This document shows positions 8,666-15,639 of a stretch of 18,362 nt of DNA, piece by piece. Below the pieces are notes generated by a model that worked only from the letters and a program-made list of their open reading frames with translations, did not search any database and was not told the DNA's origin. Location of the stretch: NCBI GenBank assembly GCA_964598395.1, contig CAZRBW010000059.1:1-18362 (forward strand). Reading direction: 5' to 3'. A program made the position numbers and the translations under genes. Source of the DNA: CAXBDP01 sp964598395 (GTDB lineage Bacteria; Bacteroidota; Bacteroidia; Cytophagales; Cyclobacteriaceae). Within the stretch, counting starts at the first letter, position 1. Every line of letters starts with the position of its first letter.

Positions 8666-9481
8666 GCGCAATGCCAAAATCGGTAAATGCGTATGGTAGC
8701 TGAGTGTTACGCTCAGACTCTTGCCGAAAAATGATTCCCAAATAGTTTTCTTATGTGGCACCACTACTAATATGGAGTTTTTGCGATTTTTGGTGAATTC
8801 TGTAATTCCCGCCTCAGCATCATTATTGATCACCAAATGATGCTTGATGCCTGTAAACTCTTCTTTCTTCTTTAAGTATTCTTTATAGCCTGAAAAGCGA
8901 ACTTCAGTTTCGAAGTTCTTTGTCTTGGCAATATGTAGCGTATGCAGTTTGGCATCGAAAAATTTCCTCCATTGGATAATCTGTCTCATCACTATTAGAT
9001 CATTTTCTTGGTAGTCTGTGGCATAGATAAAGCTATTGATTTTGGTAAATTTAGCTTTGTCTGGAATGGCTAAAACTGGACAGCTACAGTGCTTAAGTAA
9101 TTCAGCCGTGTTGCTTCCAATAAGTGTCTTTTTGATTCCCGACGCGCCTTGAGTTCCCATCACCACAAGGTTTATTGCATGGTCTTTAACAAACTTCTCT
9201 ACCACACTTACTATTTCTCCAACTTCCACATGAGCAACTAATTCCAAGCCATCAGAGTCTTTTTTGGTTTTTAGCGAGTCCATTAAATCCTTCAGCCTTT
9301 TTTCAGAATCTTTCTTGTAAGAATTTAGTACGAGGTCTAGCCTTGAAGCAAATTCGTAAGGTGTTACAAAAGTATTTAGGATAAATACTTTGGATCCTGC
9401 AACTTTAGCTAGTTTGAGAGCAAAGTCTAAGGCCTTCAAAGAAAGAGGTGAAAAGTCAACAGGAACAAGAATATTTTTCAT
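8657..9481 (-). CDS. Tandem universal stress protein (two UspA domains)
   Basis: A 274-residue cytoplasmic protein made of two Usp domains, about 1-140 and 147-274. The first begins MKNILVPVDFSPLS and carries the ATP-binding signature G-2X-G-9X-G-S exactly (Gly109, Gly112, Gly122, Ser123 in MGTQGASGIKKTLIGSN). The second keeps the fold (FIYATDYQEND; ILVVVPHKK; LPILAL) but has lost the glycine motif, its equivalent region reading PHKKTIWESFFGKSLS. So the first domain probably binds nucleotide and the second is structural or regulatory. Such tandem Usp proteins are common in Bacteroidota and are linked to stress or growth arrest; the precise role is not known. Single gene, convergent with and overlapping the arginase-family gene by 9 bases (8657-8665). 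Confidence 0.92.
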   Translation of the reverse strand: MKNILVPVDFSPLSLKALDFALKLAKVAGSKVFILNTFVTPYEFASRLDLVLNSYKKDSEKRLKDLMDSLKTKKDSDGLELVAHVEVGEIVSVVEKFVKDHAINLVVMGTQGASGIKKTLIGSNTAELLKHCSCPVLAIPDKAKFTKINSFIYATDYQENDLIVMRQIIQWRKFFDAKLHTLHIAKTKNFETEVRFSGYKEYLKKKEEFTGIKHHLVINNDAEAGITEFTKNRKNSILVVVPHKKTIWESFFGKSLSVTLSYHTHLPILALRLP

Positions 9482-9558
9482 GGTATAATTTTTTAATAAA
9501 TTGGAAGCTCAATCGGATGTTCGAAATTTACTTATAAAAAAAGGAGCTGCATAATATT

Positions 9559-9566
9559 CCTCCCGC
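9559..9566 (-). repeat. GCGGGAGG octamer, copy 4 (intergenic)
   Basis: In the gap between the divergent stress protein and hydrolase genes. On the - strand it directly follows TACTTTTG (9573-9566), a -7-like box that shares its last G with the octamer, but no TTG stands 18-20 bases further upstream, so a promoter is not called. Confidence 0.7.
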
Positions 9567-9688
9567 AAAAGTATTTTCAATTTCGGATTTAAAGATAATA
9601 GATGTTAGTGGGTGTTCTTTATCTAAATTGAAATTAACAATTTTTTAACATACCGAATCAAAAGTAGATTTTTTAAAACCGAGAAATT

Positions 9689-10480
9689 ATGGCCAGAATT
9701 AAAGTAAATGGAGTAGAACTTTATTATGAAATCCATGGAGAGGGAAAAGAAACTATCGTTTTTTCGCATGGATTGTTGTGGAGCGGGAGGATGTTTCAAT
9801 CGCAAGTTGACTTGCTAAAGGCAAGCTATAGAGTGGTAGTGTACGATCATCGCGGGCAGGGTAGGAGTGATGAGTCACCTGCTGACTTTACCATGGAAAC
9901 CAATTATGAAGATGCTTTGGCACTTATCAAAGCACTTGATTTGGGTCCGTGCCATTTTGCTGGCTTATCAATGGGCGGATTTGTAGCTATGCGCTTAGCT
10001 GCCAGAAATCCCGAATTGATTAAGTCGCTGATTTTGATGGAAACATCTGCCGATGAAGAACCAAATACCTTTAAATATACTTTGCTCAATACGGTTGTAA
10101 AGATGCTTGGCGTAAAAGCTGTTACCAATAAAGTGATGCCGATAATGTTTGGGTCGAAGTTTTTGGCAGACCCTGCAAGAGCCAAAGAAAAGGCTCACTG
10201 GCAAGAACAGCTGGAGAATAATAAAAAGTCTATCACCAAAGCAGTAAAAGCAGTAATTTCGCGGAAGTCGGTTTATCATGAATTACCAATAATCAAATGC
10301 CCAGTCCTGATTATTGTAGGCGATTTGGATGTGGCTACAGTACCTGAAAAATCAATCAGAATTCACAATCAGCTGACAAATTCGAGACTAAAAGTAATAG
10401 AGGGTGCCGGCCATAGTTCCTGTATTGAAGAGCCAGAAAAAATAAATCAAGCGATTTTGGAGTTTTTAGCAAACTCTTAG
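9689..10480 (+). CDS. Alpha/beta-fold hydrolase
   Basis: A 263-residue cytoplasmic hydrolase of the group that includes 3-oxoadipate enol-lactonases and small esterases. The oxyanion region is FSHGLLWSG (25-33). The triad is Ser94 in GLSMGG, Asp214 in GDLDVATVP and His242 in GAGHSS; YDHRGQGRSD (52-61) is the family's strand 4 signature. A helical cap lies at about 120-195. All catalytic residues are present, so it should be active, but the substrate cannot be named. It is followed after 43 bases by the small membrane protein gene and the DUF2452 gene on the same strand, possibly one transcript. No signal peptide. Confidence 0.9.
   Translation: MARIKVNGVELYYEIHGEGKETIVFSHGLLWSGRMFQSQVDLLKASYRVVVYDHRGQGRSDESPADFTMETNYEDALALIKALDLGPCHFAGLSMGGFVAMRLAARNPELIKSLILMETSADEEPNTFKYTLLNTVVKMLGVKAVTNKVMPIMFGSKFLADPARAKEKAHWQEQLENNKKSITKAVKAVISRKSVYHELPIIKCPVLIIVGDLDVATVPEKSIRIHNQLTNSRLKVIEGAGHSSCIEEPEKINQAILEFLANS
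9783..9790 (+). repeat. GCGGGAGG octamer, copy 5
   Basis: Inside the alpha/beta hydrolase gene, sense strand, within the S-G-R codons (residues 32-34). Followed by AT. Confidence 0.7.
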
Positions 10481-10523
10481 CGCTTTTAAGGATTATACTA
10501 ACATCATTGAGAAGAATGATCAC

Positions 10524-10679
10524 ATGAGTAGGCAAAAGAAAGTATTTATCGTGATAGCAGTCATTTTCTTATTGATCGTCCTACTTGTAGGATACGATAT
10601 ATCAAGAAGAACCTCCTTTCCAGGATCGAAAGGATACTTAAAAGAATCCGTAGCACCAGATAAAACTAATGGCAATTAA
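10524..10679 (+). CDS. Small single-pass membrane protein, 51 residues
   Basis: A short reading frame beginning ATG AGT AGG CAA. The product starts MSRQKKVF, then has one strongly hydrophobic helix (about 7-23, FIVIAVIFLLIVLLVG), then a polar tail with several Lys, Pro and Gly. The basic N-terminus before the helix suggests the tail is outside the cytoplasm, or that it is an uncleaved anchor or a signal sequence; there is no lipobox Cys. The stop codon overlaps the start of the DUF2452 gene by 11 bases (10669-10679), the kind of overlap seen in translationally coupled genes, which supports it being real. I know no family for it. It replaces what would otherwise be a 188-base gap. Confidence 0.6.
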   Translation: MSRQKKVFIVIAVIFLLIVLLVGYDISRRTSFPGSKGYLKESVAPDKTNGN

Positions 10680-11145
10680 AGACAACAAGATCGACATAGA
10701 TAAAATTGACTTGGAACGTGAAAGGGACAAAATGGCCGAATTCCCTGGCCTATTGCCTTATGCGCATACATCAGGTGGCGCGCTGATCAGGCCTGAAGAT
10801 AAAGGCAAATTGAAAGGCCGAGCTGTATCTGCCATGTATGAGCAAACGAATGTGCAACTCAAGCAGATTTACAGTCAGATGGAATTGCTGGTTAAGCAAG
10901 CCCAAACCCTGAAAGAGAGAGTTCAGGTTAGTGAGCGGATTTACAAAGCTCAAATTGGTTTTGAGCCATTAATTGGCAAGATTTATTTCCTATATGAATC
11001 TAAAAATGGCTACGACGTATTGTCTTTGGTGGGTCCTGAAGAGTGGGGGCGCTCCACACCATTTGCTCGCTTCTTAGCCGAAGTTAAAATGCTTAGCGAT
11101 CATACATGGGAAGTGATTTTTATGGTAGATGAGGAAGAGAATTAG
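10669..11145 (+). CDS. DUF2452 family protein
   Basis: A 158-residue soluble protein that matches the DUF2452 family (also found in eukaryotes, as human C1orf50). Recognisable stretches are FPGLLPYAHTSGGALIRPED (25-44), LKGRAVSAMYEQTNVQLKQI (48-67), a helical part rich in Gln, Glu and Leu (60-92, likely coiled), FEPLIGKIYFLYE (98-110) and LVGPEEWGRS (120-129). The family is strongly conserved but has no established function; no catalytic motif, signal peptide or membrane segment is seen. Its start overlaps the end of the small membrane protein gene, suggesting coupled translation. It is convergent with the kinase gene that follows, 46 bases away; a weak 8-bp AT-rich hairpin (11137-11157) overlaps its stop codon. 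Confidence 0.88.
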   Translation: MAIKDNKIDIDKIDLERERDKMAEFPGLLPYAHTSGGALIRPEDKGKLKGRAVSAMYEQTNVQLKQIYSQMELLVKQAQTLKERVQVSERIYKAQIGFEPLIGKIYFLYESKNGYDVLSLVGPEEWGRSTPFARFLAEVKMLSDHTWEVIFMVDEEEN

Positions 11146-11191
11146 GCTTTAATTCTCTCCTCCAATTTCATAAGGATCAATACAAAACTTT

Positions 11192-11818
11192 TTACCTCCC
11201 GCTGAACAATCCATTCAATTCAAAGTCGATCCGCTCTACGATTGAAGCAAAATCTTCCACCTTATTTGCGAAGTCAAGGCCATTTGTATCAATGATAAGC
11301 AATCTGCCTTCGCTATAATTTTTTATCCAATCTTCGTAGTGATTGTTTAAGTGCGTAAGGTATTCTATAGAAATAGACTGCTCATAATCCCTCCCGCGTT
11401 TTTGAATTTGCCCAACAAGCTTTGGAATATCTGCTCTAAGGTAAATCAGCAAATCAGGACTTTCCGCATAGTTTATCATCGATTTGAACAGATCCAAGTA
11501 ATTATGATAATCTCTATCGCTGATCAATTTACTCTGATGAAGATTTCTAGCGAATATATAAGCATCTTCATATATCGTCCGATCTTGGATAATAGGCGTA
11601 TCACTTTTTCTGATTTTCTGAATTTGAGCAAACCGACTATTAAGGAAAAAAACTTGTAGGTGAAAGGACCATCTTTTCATGTCCTCATAAAAATCCTTTA
11701 AGTAGGGATTATTATCCACCGACTCCAGCTCGGCTTTCCAATTGTAATGAGATGCAAGTTTGAGTGCGAGGGTGGTTTTGCCGCAACCAATATTTCCAGC
11801 AAGAGCGATGTGCTTCAT
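11192..11818 (-). CDS. Deoxynucleoside kinase (dGK/dAK type)
   Basis: A 208-residue P-loop kinase that phosphorylates deoxynucleosides at the 5' position in the salvage pathway. P-loop GNIGCGKTT (8-16), general-base region ELESVDNNPYLKDFYED (30-46), QDRTIYED (78-85, the DR-type motif that binds substrate) and the LID arginines in KRGRDYE (140-146) are all present. Length matches bacterial deoxyadenosine/deoxyguanosine kinases. Base preference cannot be decided from sequence. Single gene, divergent from the YheT-type hydrolase. Its last codons and stop (S-G-R-stop) coincide with a GCGGGAGG copy. The 5' region carries a promoter-like box and a hairpin with a U-tract (listed), which may attenuate its transcription. 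Confidence 0.9.
   Translation of the reverse strand: MKHIALAGNIGCGKTTLALKLASHYNWKAELESVDNNPYLKDFYEDMKRWSFHLQVFFLNSRFAQIQKIRKSDTPIIQDRTIYEDAYIFARNLHQSKLISDRDYHNYLDLFKSMINYAESPDLLIYLRADIPKLVGQIQKRGRDYEQSISIEYLTHLNNHYEDWIKNYSEGRLLIIDTNGLDFANKVEDFASIVERIDFELNGLFSGR
11195..11202 (-). repeat. GCGGGAGG octamer, copy 6
   Basis: Spans the last three sense codons of the deoxynucleoside kinase gene (AGC GGG AGG) and is followed directly by its TAA stop. Confidence 0.7.
11390..11397 (-). repeat. GCGGGAGG octamer, copy 7
   Basis: Inside the deoxynucleoside kinase gene, sense strand, forming the LID codons R-G-R (141-143). Followed by GA. Same orientation as copy 6, 195 bases away. Confidence 0.7.
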
Positions 11819-11869
11819 AGTATATATTAATAGGCATCAAAGCTATAAAATGTTTTGTATCGAGGGAAT

Positions 11870-11900
11870 AAAAAAAAGGGCGGAATGAATTTCCGACCCT
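11870..11900 (-). terminator. Hairpin plus U-tract in the deoxynucleoside kinase leader
   Basis: On the - strand: AGGGTCGGAA (11900-11891), loop ATTCA, TTCCGCCCT (11885-11877), one bulged T, then seven or eight Ts. This has the form of an intrinsic terminator. No gene ends just upstream on this strand, and the kinase ATG lies 50 bases further on. It is therefore either an attenuator of the kinase leader or the end of a short RNA of about 65 bases. On the + strand it is followed by only CTTTTCC. Confidence 0.5.
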
Positions 11901-11940
11901 CTTTTCCTAACAAAAACCCTGTATGAAGATTTACCCTGCA

Positions 11941-11969
11941 CAAATGTAGAAAGAGGCTTTTAATTGCAG
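11941..11969 (-). promoter_or_regulatory. Possible promoter upstream of the leader hairpin
   Basis: On the - strand: CTG (11969-11967), an 18-base spacer, and TACATTTG (11948-11941), an exact TAnnTTTG box with a -33 element one base off TTG and a slightly short spacer. Transcription would begin near 11934 and run into the hairpin at 11900-11870. Pattern-based only. Confidence 0.4.
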
Positions 11970-12040
11970 GTATCGCAAACGTTACCTTTATATTATCAAA
12001 TCTTTTCGTGCAGATAGACTTGGGAAACGGATATAAAAAA

Positions 12041-12048
12041 GCGGGAGG
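12041..12048 (+). repeat. GCGGGAGG octamer, copy 8 (intergenic)
   Basis: 35 bases before the YheT-type gene ATG (12083). It looks like a Shine-Dalgarno core but is too far from the start to act as one. Followed by GT. Confidence 0.7.
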
Positions 12049-12082
12049 GTGTCTGAAATTATTTTAGCAAATTGCGCGCAAT

Positions 12083-13051
12083 ATGCCGTTAATCGAACAT
12101 TCCACTTATAAAAGCCCTTATTTCTGGCCCAATGGCCACGTCGAAACCTTAATCCCTGGTATTTTCAGAAAAACCAAAGGAGTGGTGTACCAACGAGAAA
12201 GGATTTTTACACCAGATCAAGATTTTTTGGATTTGGATTGGAGCAAGGTTGGTGGTAGTAAATTAATCATTGTTTCTCATGGACTTGAGGGAAACAGCGA
12301 AAGAGCCTATGTACAAGCATTTGTGAAGTATTTTAATGCACAAGGCTGGGATGCGCTTGCTTGGAACTGCCGTAGCTGTAGTGGCGAAATGAATCTCACT
12401 TCCAAACTGTATCATCATGGCGCATCTTACGATTTGGACGAGGTGATTAAGCATGCCATTGCTACAAAAAACTATGCTGAAATCTTATTAGTAGGTGTAA
12501 GCATGGGTGGCAGTCTGAGCTTACGTTGGCTGGGCGAGCAGGGCGACAATGCGCATCCAAGTGTAATTGGCGCCACCGTATTTTCAGTGCCATGCAGCTT
12601 GCCTGATAGTGTGCGAGCTATCGAAATGAGAAGTAATCGCATTTACGAAGCTCGCTTTATCAAAAAGCTGAAGAAGAAAGTGCTGCAAAAGGCCATTAAA
12701 TATCCAGAATTAGTGGATTTACCATTAGCTACCAAGGCGAAGAATTTTAGGCAATTAGATAAATCCTACAGCATCAATGTATATGGATTTGACAATGTGG
12801 ATGATTTCTATGAGGACATTAGCGCCTACAGATTCATTGCCAAAATAAGACGCCCTACTCTGATTGTAAATGCAGTGAACGATCCCATGCTTATCGGCGA
12901 TTGCTTTCCAGTAGAAATTGCAAAAGCATCAGAGCAAGTATATTTAGAAATGCCTCAGGAAGGCGGACATGTAGGATTCAAACAAAAAAACAGCCCATAT
13001 TCTTGGGCAGAAGTAAGGGCTTGGGAGTTTTATCAGAAGGTTTTTGGGTGA
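12083..13051 (+). CDS. YheT-type alpha/beta hydrolase
   Basis: A 322-residue hydrolase of the YheT/ABHD1-3 group. Family hallmarks: N-terminal SPYFWPNGHVETLIP (11-25), SHGLEGNSERAY (65-76), WNCRSCSGEMN (94-104) and YHHGASYDL (110-118). The triad is Ser140 in GVSMGGSL, Asp267 in NAVNDPM and His296 in GGHVGF. Eukaryotic relatives act as acylglycerol or phospholipid hydrolases; bacterial YheT has no agreed substrate, so a lipid or ester role is only an inference. No signal peptide is seen. The gene follows a 264-base gap shared with the divergent deoxynucleoside kinase and is 129 bases before the DinB-like gene. The start is fixed by the family N-terminus. Confidence 0.92.
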   Translation: MPLIEHSTYKSPYFWPNGHVETLIPGIFRKTKGVVYQRERIFTPDQDFLDLDWSKVGGSKLIIVSHGLEGNSERAYVQAFVKYFNAQGWDALAWNCRSCSGEMNLTSKLYHHGASYDLDEVIKHAIATKNYAEILLVGVSMGGSLSLRWLGEQGDNAHPSVIGATVFSVPCSLPDSVRAIEMRSNRIYEARFIKKLKKKVLQKAIKYPELVDLPLATKAKNFRQLDKSYSINVYGFDNVDDFYEDISAYRFIAKIRRPTLIVNAVNDPMLIGDCFPVEIAKASEQVYLEMPQEGGHVGFKQKNSPYSWAEVRAWEFYQKVFG

Positions 13052-13180
13052 GGGATTTTTCTTAAATTTGAGTAAAAAGGAAGTTATTTGATAGTTTTCT
13101 TTGCCAACAACGAAGGATTTTGAAAGCCGCACAAAGTCAAATCTGAAGCCATTATCAATCTTTAAAACTTATAACCTAAT

Positions 13181-13663
13181 ATGCAAAAGTCATTGAGTAA
13201 AGATTTAGCTAATCGATTAAGGGAAGTGTTATTGAATGGAAAATGGATTGCTAATACAAATCTTCAGGAACAACTCACAAGTATTAATTGGAAGCAAGCA
13301 ACTTATCGAATTGGGCATTTGAATACCATTGCACAATTGACCTTTCATATTAGCTATTATTTAAGAGGATTAGTCGATGTATTTGAAGGTGGAGAGCTTC
13401 TGATTAAAGACCAATACAGTTTTGATATGCCTGAAATTACATCAGAAGCTGATTGGAATCACTTGGTGCAGGAGTTTCTAATTACTTCCAAGAAATTTAT
13501 CAGTGAAGTTGAAAAAATGGATGATAACTTACTGAGACAAACTTTTGTGAAAGAAGAGTATGGAAGTTATTTACGAAACATCGAAGCCCAAATTGAGCAT
13601 AGTTATTATCATTTAGGGCAAATTTCAATGATTAAAAAATTGCTAGTAAATGGGCAATTTTAA
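13181..13663 (+). CDS. DinB-fold (DUF1572-like) protein
   Basis: A 160-residue four-helix-bundle protein of the DinB/YfiT superfamily. The probable metal-binding triad is His56 in TFHISYY, and His140 and His144 in EHSYYHLGQI; the HxxxHxGQ pattern near the C-terminus is typical. Members include thiol-dependent transferases such as bacillithiol or mycothiol transferases, and many of unknown role. The lack of identified thiol partners here means the reaction cannot be named. The product is soluble with no signal peptide. The gene lies alone, 128 bases after the YheT-type gene and just before a patch of palindromes. Confidence 0.85.
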   Translation: MQKSLSKDLANRLREVLLNGKWIANTNLQEQLTSINWKQATYRIGHLNTIAQLTFHISYYLRGLVDVFEGGELLIKDQYSFDMPEITSEADWNHLVQEFLITSKKFISEVEKMDDNLLRQTFVKEEYGSYLRNIEAQIEHSYYHLGQISMIKKLLVNGQF

Positions 13664-13670
13664 TGATTTG

Positions 13671-13832
13671 GCACCCTCGGTGCTTTAGAATAGGGTTTAC
13701 ATTTTTTCATGGCCCTTCTGGGCTATGGTAATGATTGCGCACCGTTGGTGATAAATCCTATCGCCCTTAGAACCACCTATCAAAATTACTAACAATCAGT
13801 GCCAACGGTGCGGAATCCTTACACCTTTGGCA
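13671..13832. repeat. Patch of REP-like GCACC/GGTGC palindromes
   Basis: A 160-base non-coding stretch built from related inverted repeats: GCACC-CTC-GGTGC at 13671-13683; ATGGCCC-TTCT-GGGCTAT at 13709-13726 (one G:T pair); CACC-GTT-GGTG at 13740-13750; a longer pair, 13734-13748 with 13802-13816, matching at 14 of 15 positions; and TGCCAACGGTG with ACACCTTTGGCA at about 13801-13832. The shared word CACCGTTGG/CCAACGGTG recurs. This resembles the REP/BIME-type intergenic elements often seen in Bacteroidota genomes. Not coding; no transposase beside it. Confidence 0.6.
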
Positions 13833-13939
13833 TTAATCAAGCAATCTTTAATCGCCACTAATTCAAATAAACAACCGTATCATTTTTTATAAAGTAAATT
13901 CATCTTTGTCAGCTAGCAAATCATTCCTAATTTTAGTTT

Positions 13940-14785
13940 ATGAATTTACACGTGATTAATACAGGCTTTTTTAAGTTGGATGGTGGTGCAATGTTTGGTG
14001 TGGTGCCCAAGTCTCTTTGGCAAAGAACCAATCCCGCTGATGAAAATAATTTGTGCACTTGGGCTATGCGCTGCTTATTGATTGAGGATGGAGATAGACT
14101 CATCCTGATAGACAATGGCATTGGTAATAAGCAGGATGCAAAATTCTTTAGTCATTATTACCTTCATGGTGATGATAGTCTGGATAAATCCCTAGCGAAT
14201 GCGGGTTTCAAGCGGGAGGATATTACAGATATGTTTTTCACCCATTTGCATTTCGATCATTGTGGTGGAGGTGTGCAATACAAAAACAATGATCCATCGA
14301 AAGTGGAAATGGCTTTCCCAAATGCTAAATATTGGTCGAATACCGAACATTGGGAATGGGCAACTAAGCCGAATAGGAGAGAGCAGGCTAGTTTTCTGAA
14401 GGAGAATATTCTACCCATGCAAGAGAGCGGTCATTTACATTTTGTGAATGGAAATAACCCTGCTGATTTGCCATTTGAATTGATCTATGTAAATGGTCAT
14501 ACAGATAAGCAAATGCTGCCTAAGATTCAGTATAAGGATAAAACCATCGTATTTGTAGCGGACTTATTGCCTTCTGTAGGTCATTTGCCTGTCCCATTTG
14601 TGATGGGTTACGATACACGGCCTTTGCTAACAATGGAAGAAAAAGAGGCATTCCTAAATGAAGCTGTAGAAAAGAACTATATCTTGTTTTTTGAACACGA
14701 TTCGATCAACGAATGTTGCACCTTGGAGATGACTGAAAAAGGTGTGCGAGTAGATCAAACTTTTGCGTTAAGTGAGATTCTTTAA
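13940..14785 (+). CDS. Metallo-beta-lactamase-fold hydrolase
   Basis: A 281-residue soluble enzyme with the full binuclear zinc site of the MBL fold: THLHFDHCGG (His102, His104, Asp106, His107), His187 in NGHTDKQ, Asp208 in VADLLP and His253 in FEHDS. The layout, with a conserved N-terminus (MNLHVINTGFFKLDGGAMFG) and a short C-terminal part, resembles the N-acyl-homoserine lactonase-like and related lactonase/esterase branch, but quorum-quenching activity cannot be claimed. No signal peptide, so cytoplasmic. It heads a run of four same-strand genes with gaps of 33, 26 and 36 bases that are probably co-transcribed. The 78 bases before it contain CATCTTTG, one base off the -7 consensus, without a spaced TTG. 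Confidence 0.9.
   Translation: MNLHVINTGFFKLDGGAMFGVVPKSLWQRTNPADENNLCTWAMRCLLIEDGDRLILIDNGIGNKQDAKFFSHYYLHGDDSLDKSLANAGFKREDITDMFFTHLHFDHCGGGVQYKNNDPSKVEMAFPNAKYWSNTEHWEWATKPNRREQASFLKENILPMQESGHLHFVNGNNPADLPFELIYVNGHTDKQMLPKIQYKDKTIVFVADLLPSVGHLPVPFVMGYDTRPLLTMEEKEAFLNEAVEKNYILFFEHDSINECCTLEMTEKGVRVDQTFALSEIL
14212..14219 (+). repeat. GCGGGAGG octamer, copy 9
   Basis: Inside the MBL-fold gene, sense strand, within codons K-R-E-D (91-94); a different reading phase from copies 2, 5, 6 and 7. Followed by AT. Confidence 0.7.
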
Positions 14786-14818
14786 AATTTTCTGAAACAA
14801 GGATTTACCAAACAATCA

Positions 14819-15613
14819 ATGAAAATAGGAATAGCACTTTCCGGTGGAGGCGCAAGAGGAATTGCCCATCTAGGTGTGCTCAAAGCATTGGATGAGGCAG
14901 GAATTGAAATAAGTGCCCTATCTGGCACAAGTGCTGGAGCTATCGCAGGTGCACTCTATGCCAATGGATATGAGCCTGAGGAAGTGCTAAACATCATTAT
15001 TTCCACAAGCTTTTTTAGACTAATCAGACCTGCAATTAGCAAAACGGGCATTTTGAAAATGAGTCCTGCAGAAGGAATTTACAGAAAATACCTCCCGCAT
15101 AATGATTTCGCCAAATTGAAAATCCCATTGACTGTAGCAGCCACGGATTTGAAAAGAGGCAAAACTGTATTCTTCAACAGCGGTGATTTGATAAAATCGG
15201 TGATGGCATCCTCTTGCATTCCCGTCATTTTTGATCCTGTTGAGATTGACGGTGAATTTTATGTAGATGGTGGTGTGCTAAATAATTTGCCAGCTGAGCC
15301 TTTGCTTGAGCAATGCGATTTTATCATTGGTGTAAATACTAATAAGGTAAGTCCAGATTATAACTTAAAGAATTTCAGGGATTTATTAGAAAGAGTATTG
15401 TTGATGGCGATCAATTACAATGCTTACGATAGAGCCAAATATTGCCAAGTATTGTTAGAGCCAACAGAGATTTTCCGACATAGCGCCTTTGATGTGCAGC
15501 ATGCAAAAGCGATTTTTAAAATTGGCTATGAACACACAAAGCACGCACTAGCTAATGACACGGAGTTAATTTCTTTGGTCGAAAATCATTCAAAAAACAA
15601 AAAGGTTTCCTAG
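14819..15613 (+). CDS. Patatin-like phospholipase
   Basis: A 264-residue patatin-domain lipid acyl hydrolase of the short bacterial RssA/YchK-like type. Glycine-rich oxyanion loop SGGGARGIAHLG (8-19), nucleophile Ser38 in SGTSAGAIAGAL, and catalytic Asp150 in DGGVLNNLP form the complete Ser-Asp dyad. It has no signal peptide, POTRA or beta-barrel domain, so it is expected to be cytoplasmic or at the inner face of the membrane, unlike the PlpD/FplA type. The substrate is probably a phospholipid or neutral lipid; not determinable. It begins 33 bases after the MBL gene and ends 26 before urocanate hydratase. An acyltransferase later in the run would allow deacylation and reacylation of membrane lipids, an inference from context. 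Confidence 0.92.
   Translation: MKIGIALSGGGARGIAHLGVLKALDEAGIEISALSGTSAGAIAGALYANGYEPEEVLNIIISTSFFRLIRPAISKTGILKMSPAEGIYRKYLPHNDFAKLKIPLTVAATDLKRGKTVFFNSGDLIKSVMASSCIPVIFDPVEIDGEFYVDGGVLNNLPAEPLLEQCDFIIGVNTNKVSPDYNLKNFRDLLERVLLMAINYNAYDRAKYCQVLLEPTEIFRHSAFDVQHAKAIFKIGYEHTKHALANDTELISLVENHSKNKKVS
15091..15098 (-). repeat. GCGGGAGG octamer, copy 10
   Basis: Antisense inside the patatin gene; the sense strand codes Y-L-P-H (91-94). Followed by TA on its own strand. Confidence 0.7.
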
Positions 15614-15639
15614 CTTATAAGCCTTTACAGATTGCCGCT

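Noticed and set aside
9559..9573. Promoter for the stress protein at TACTTTTG next to the octamer
   Set aside because: The -7 box is exact, but there is no TTG 18-20 bases upstream on the - strand, and the start point would be about 80 bases before the gene without other support.
11137..11157. Terminator between DUF2452 and the deoxynucleoside kinase
   Set aside because: The 8-bp hairpin is AT-rich, overlaps the DUF2452 stop codon and is not followed by a T-run on either strand, so it is not called as a terminator.
12041..12048. GCGGGAGG read as a Shine-Dalgarno site
   Set aside because: The only copy upstream of a gene on the right strand (before the YheT-type gene) is 35 bases from the ATG; most other copies are inside genes or antisense.
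13940..14785. Quorum-quenching acyl-homoserine lactonase
   Set aside because: The zinc-site motif HxHxDH and the other ligands are shared by many MBL-fold hydrolases; nothing visible fixes the substrate.
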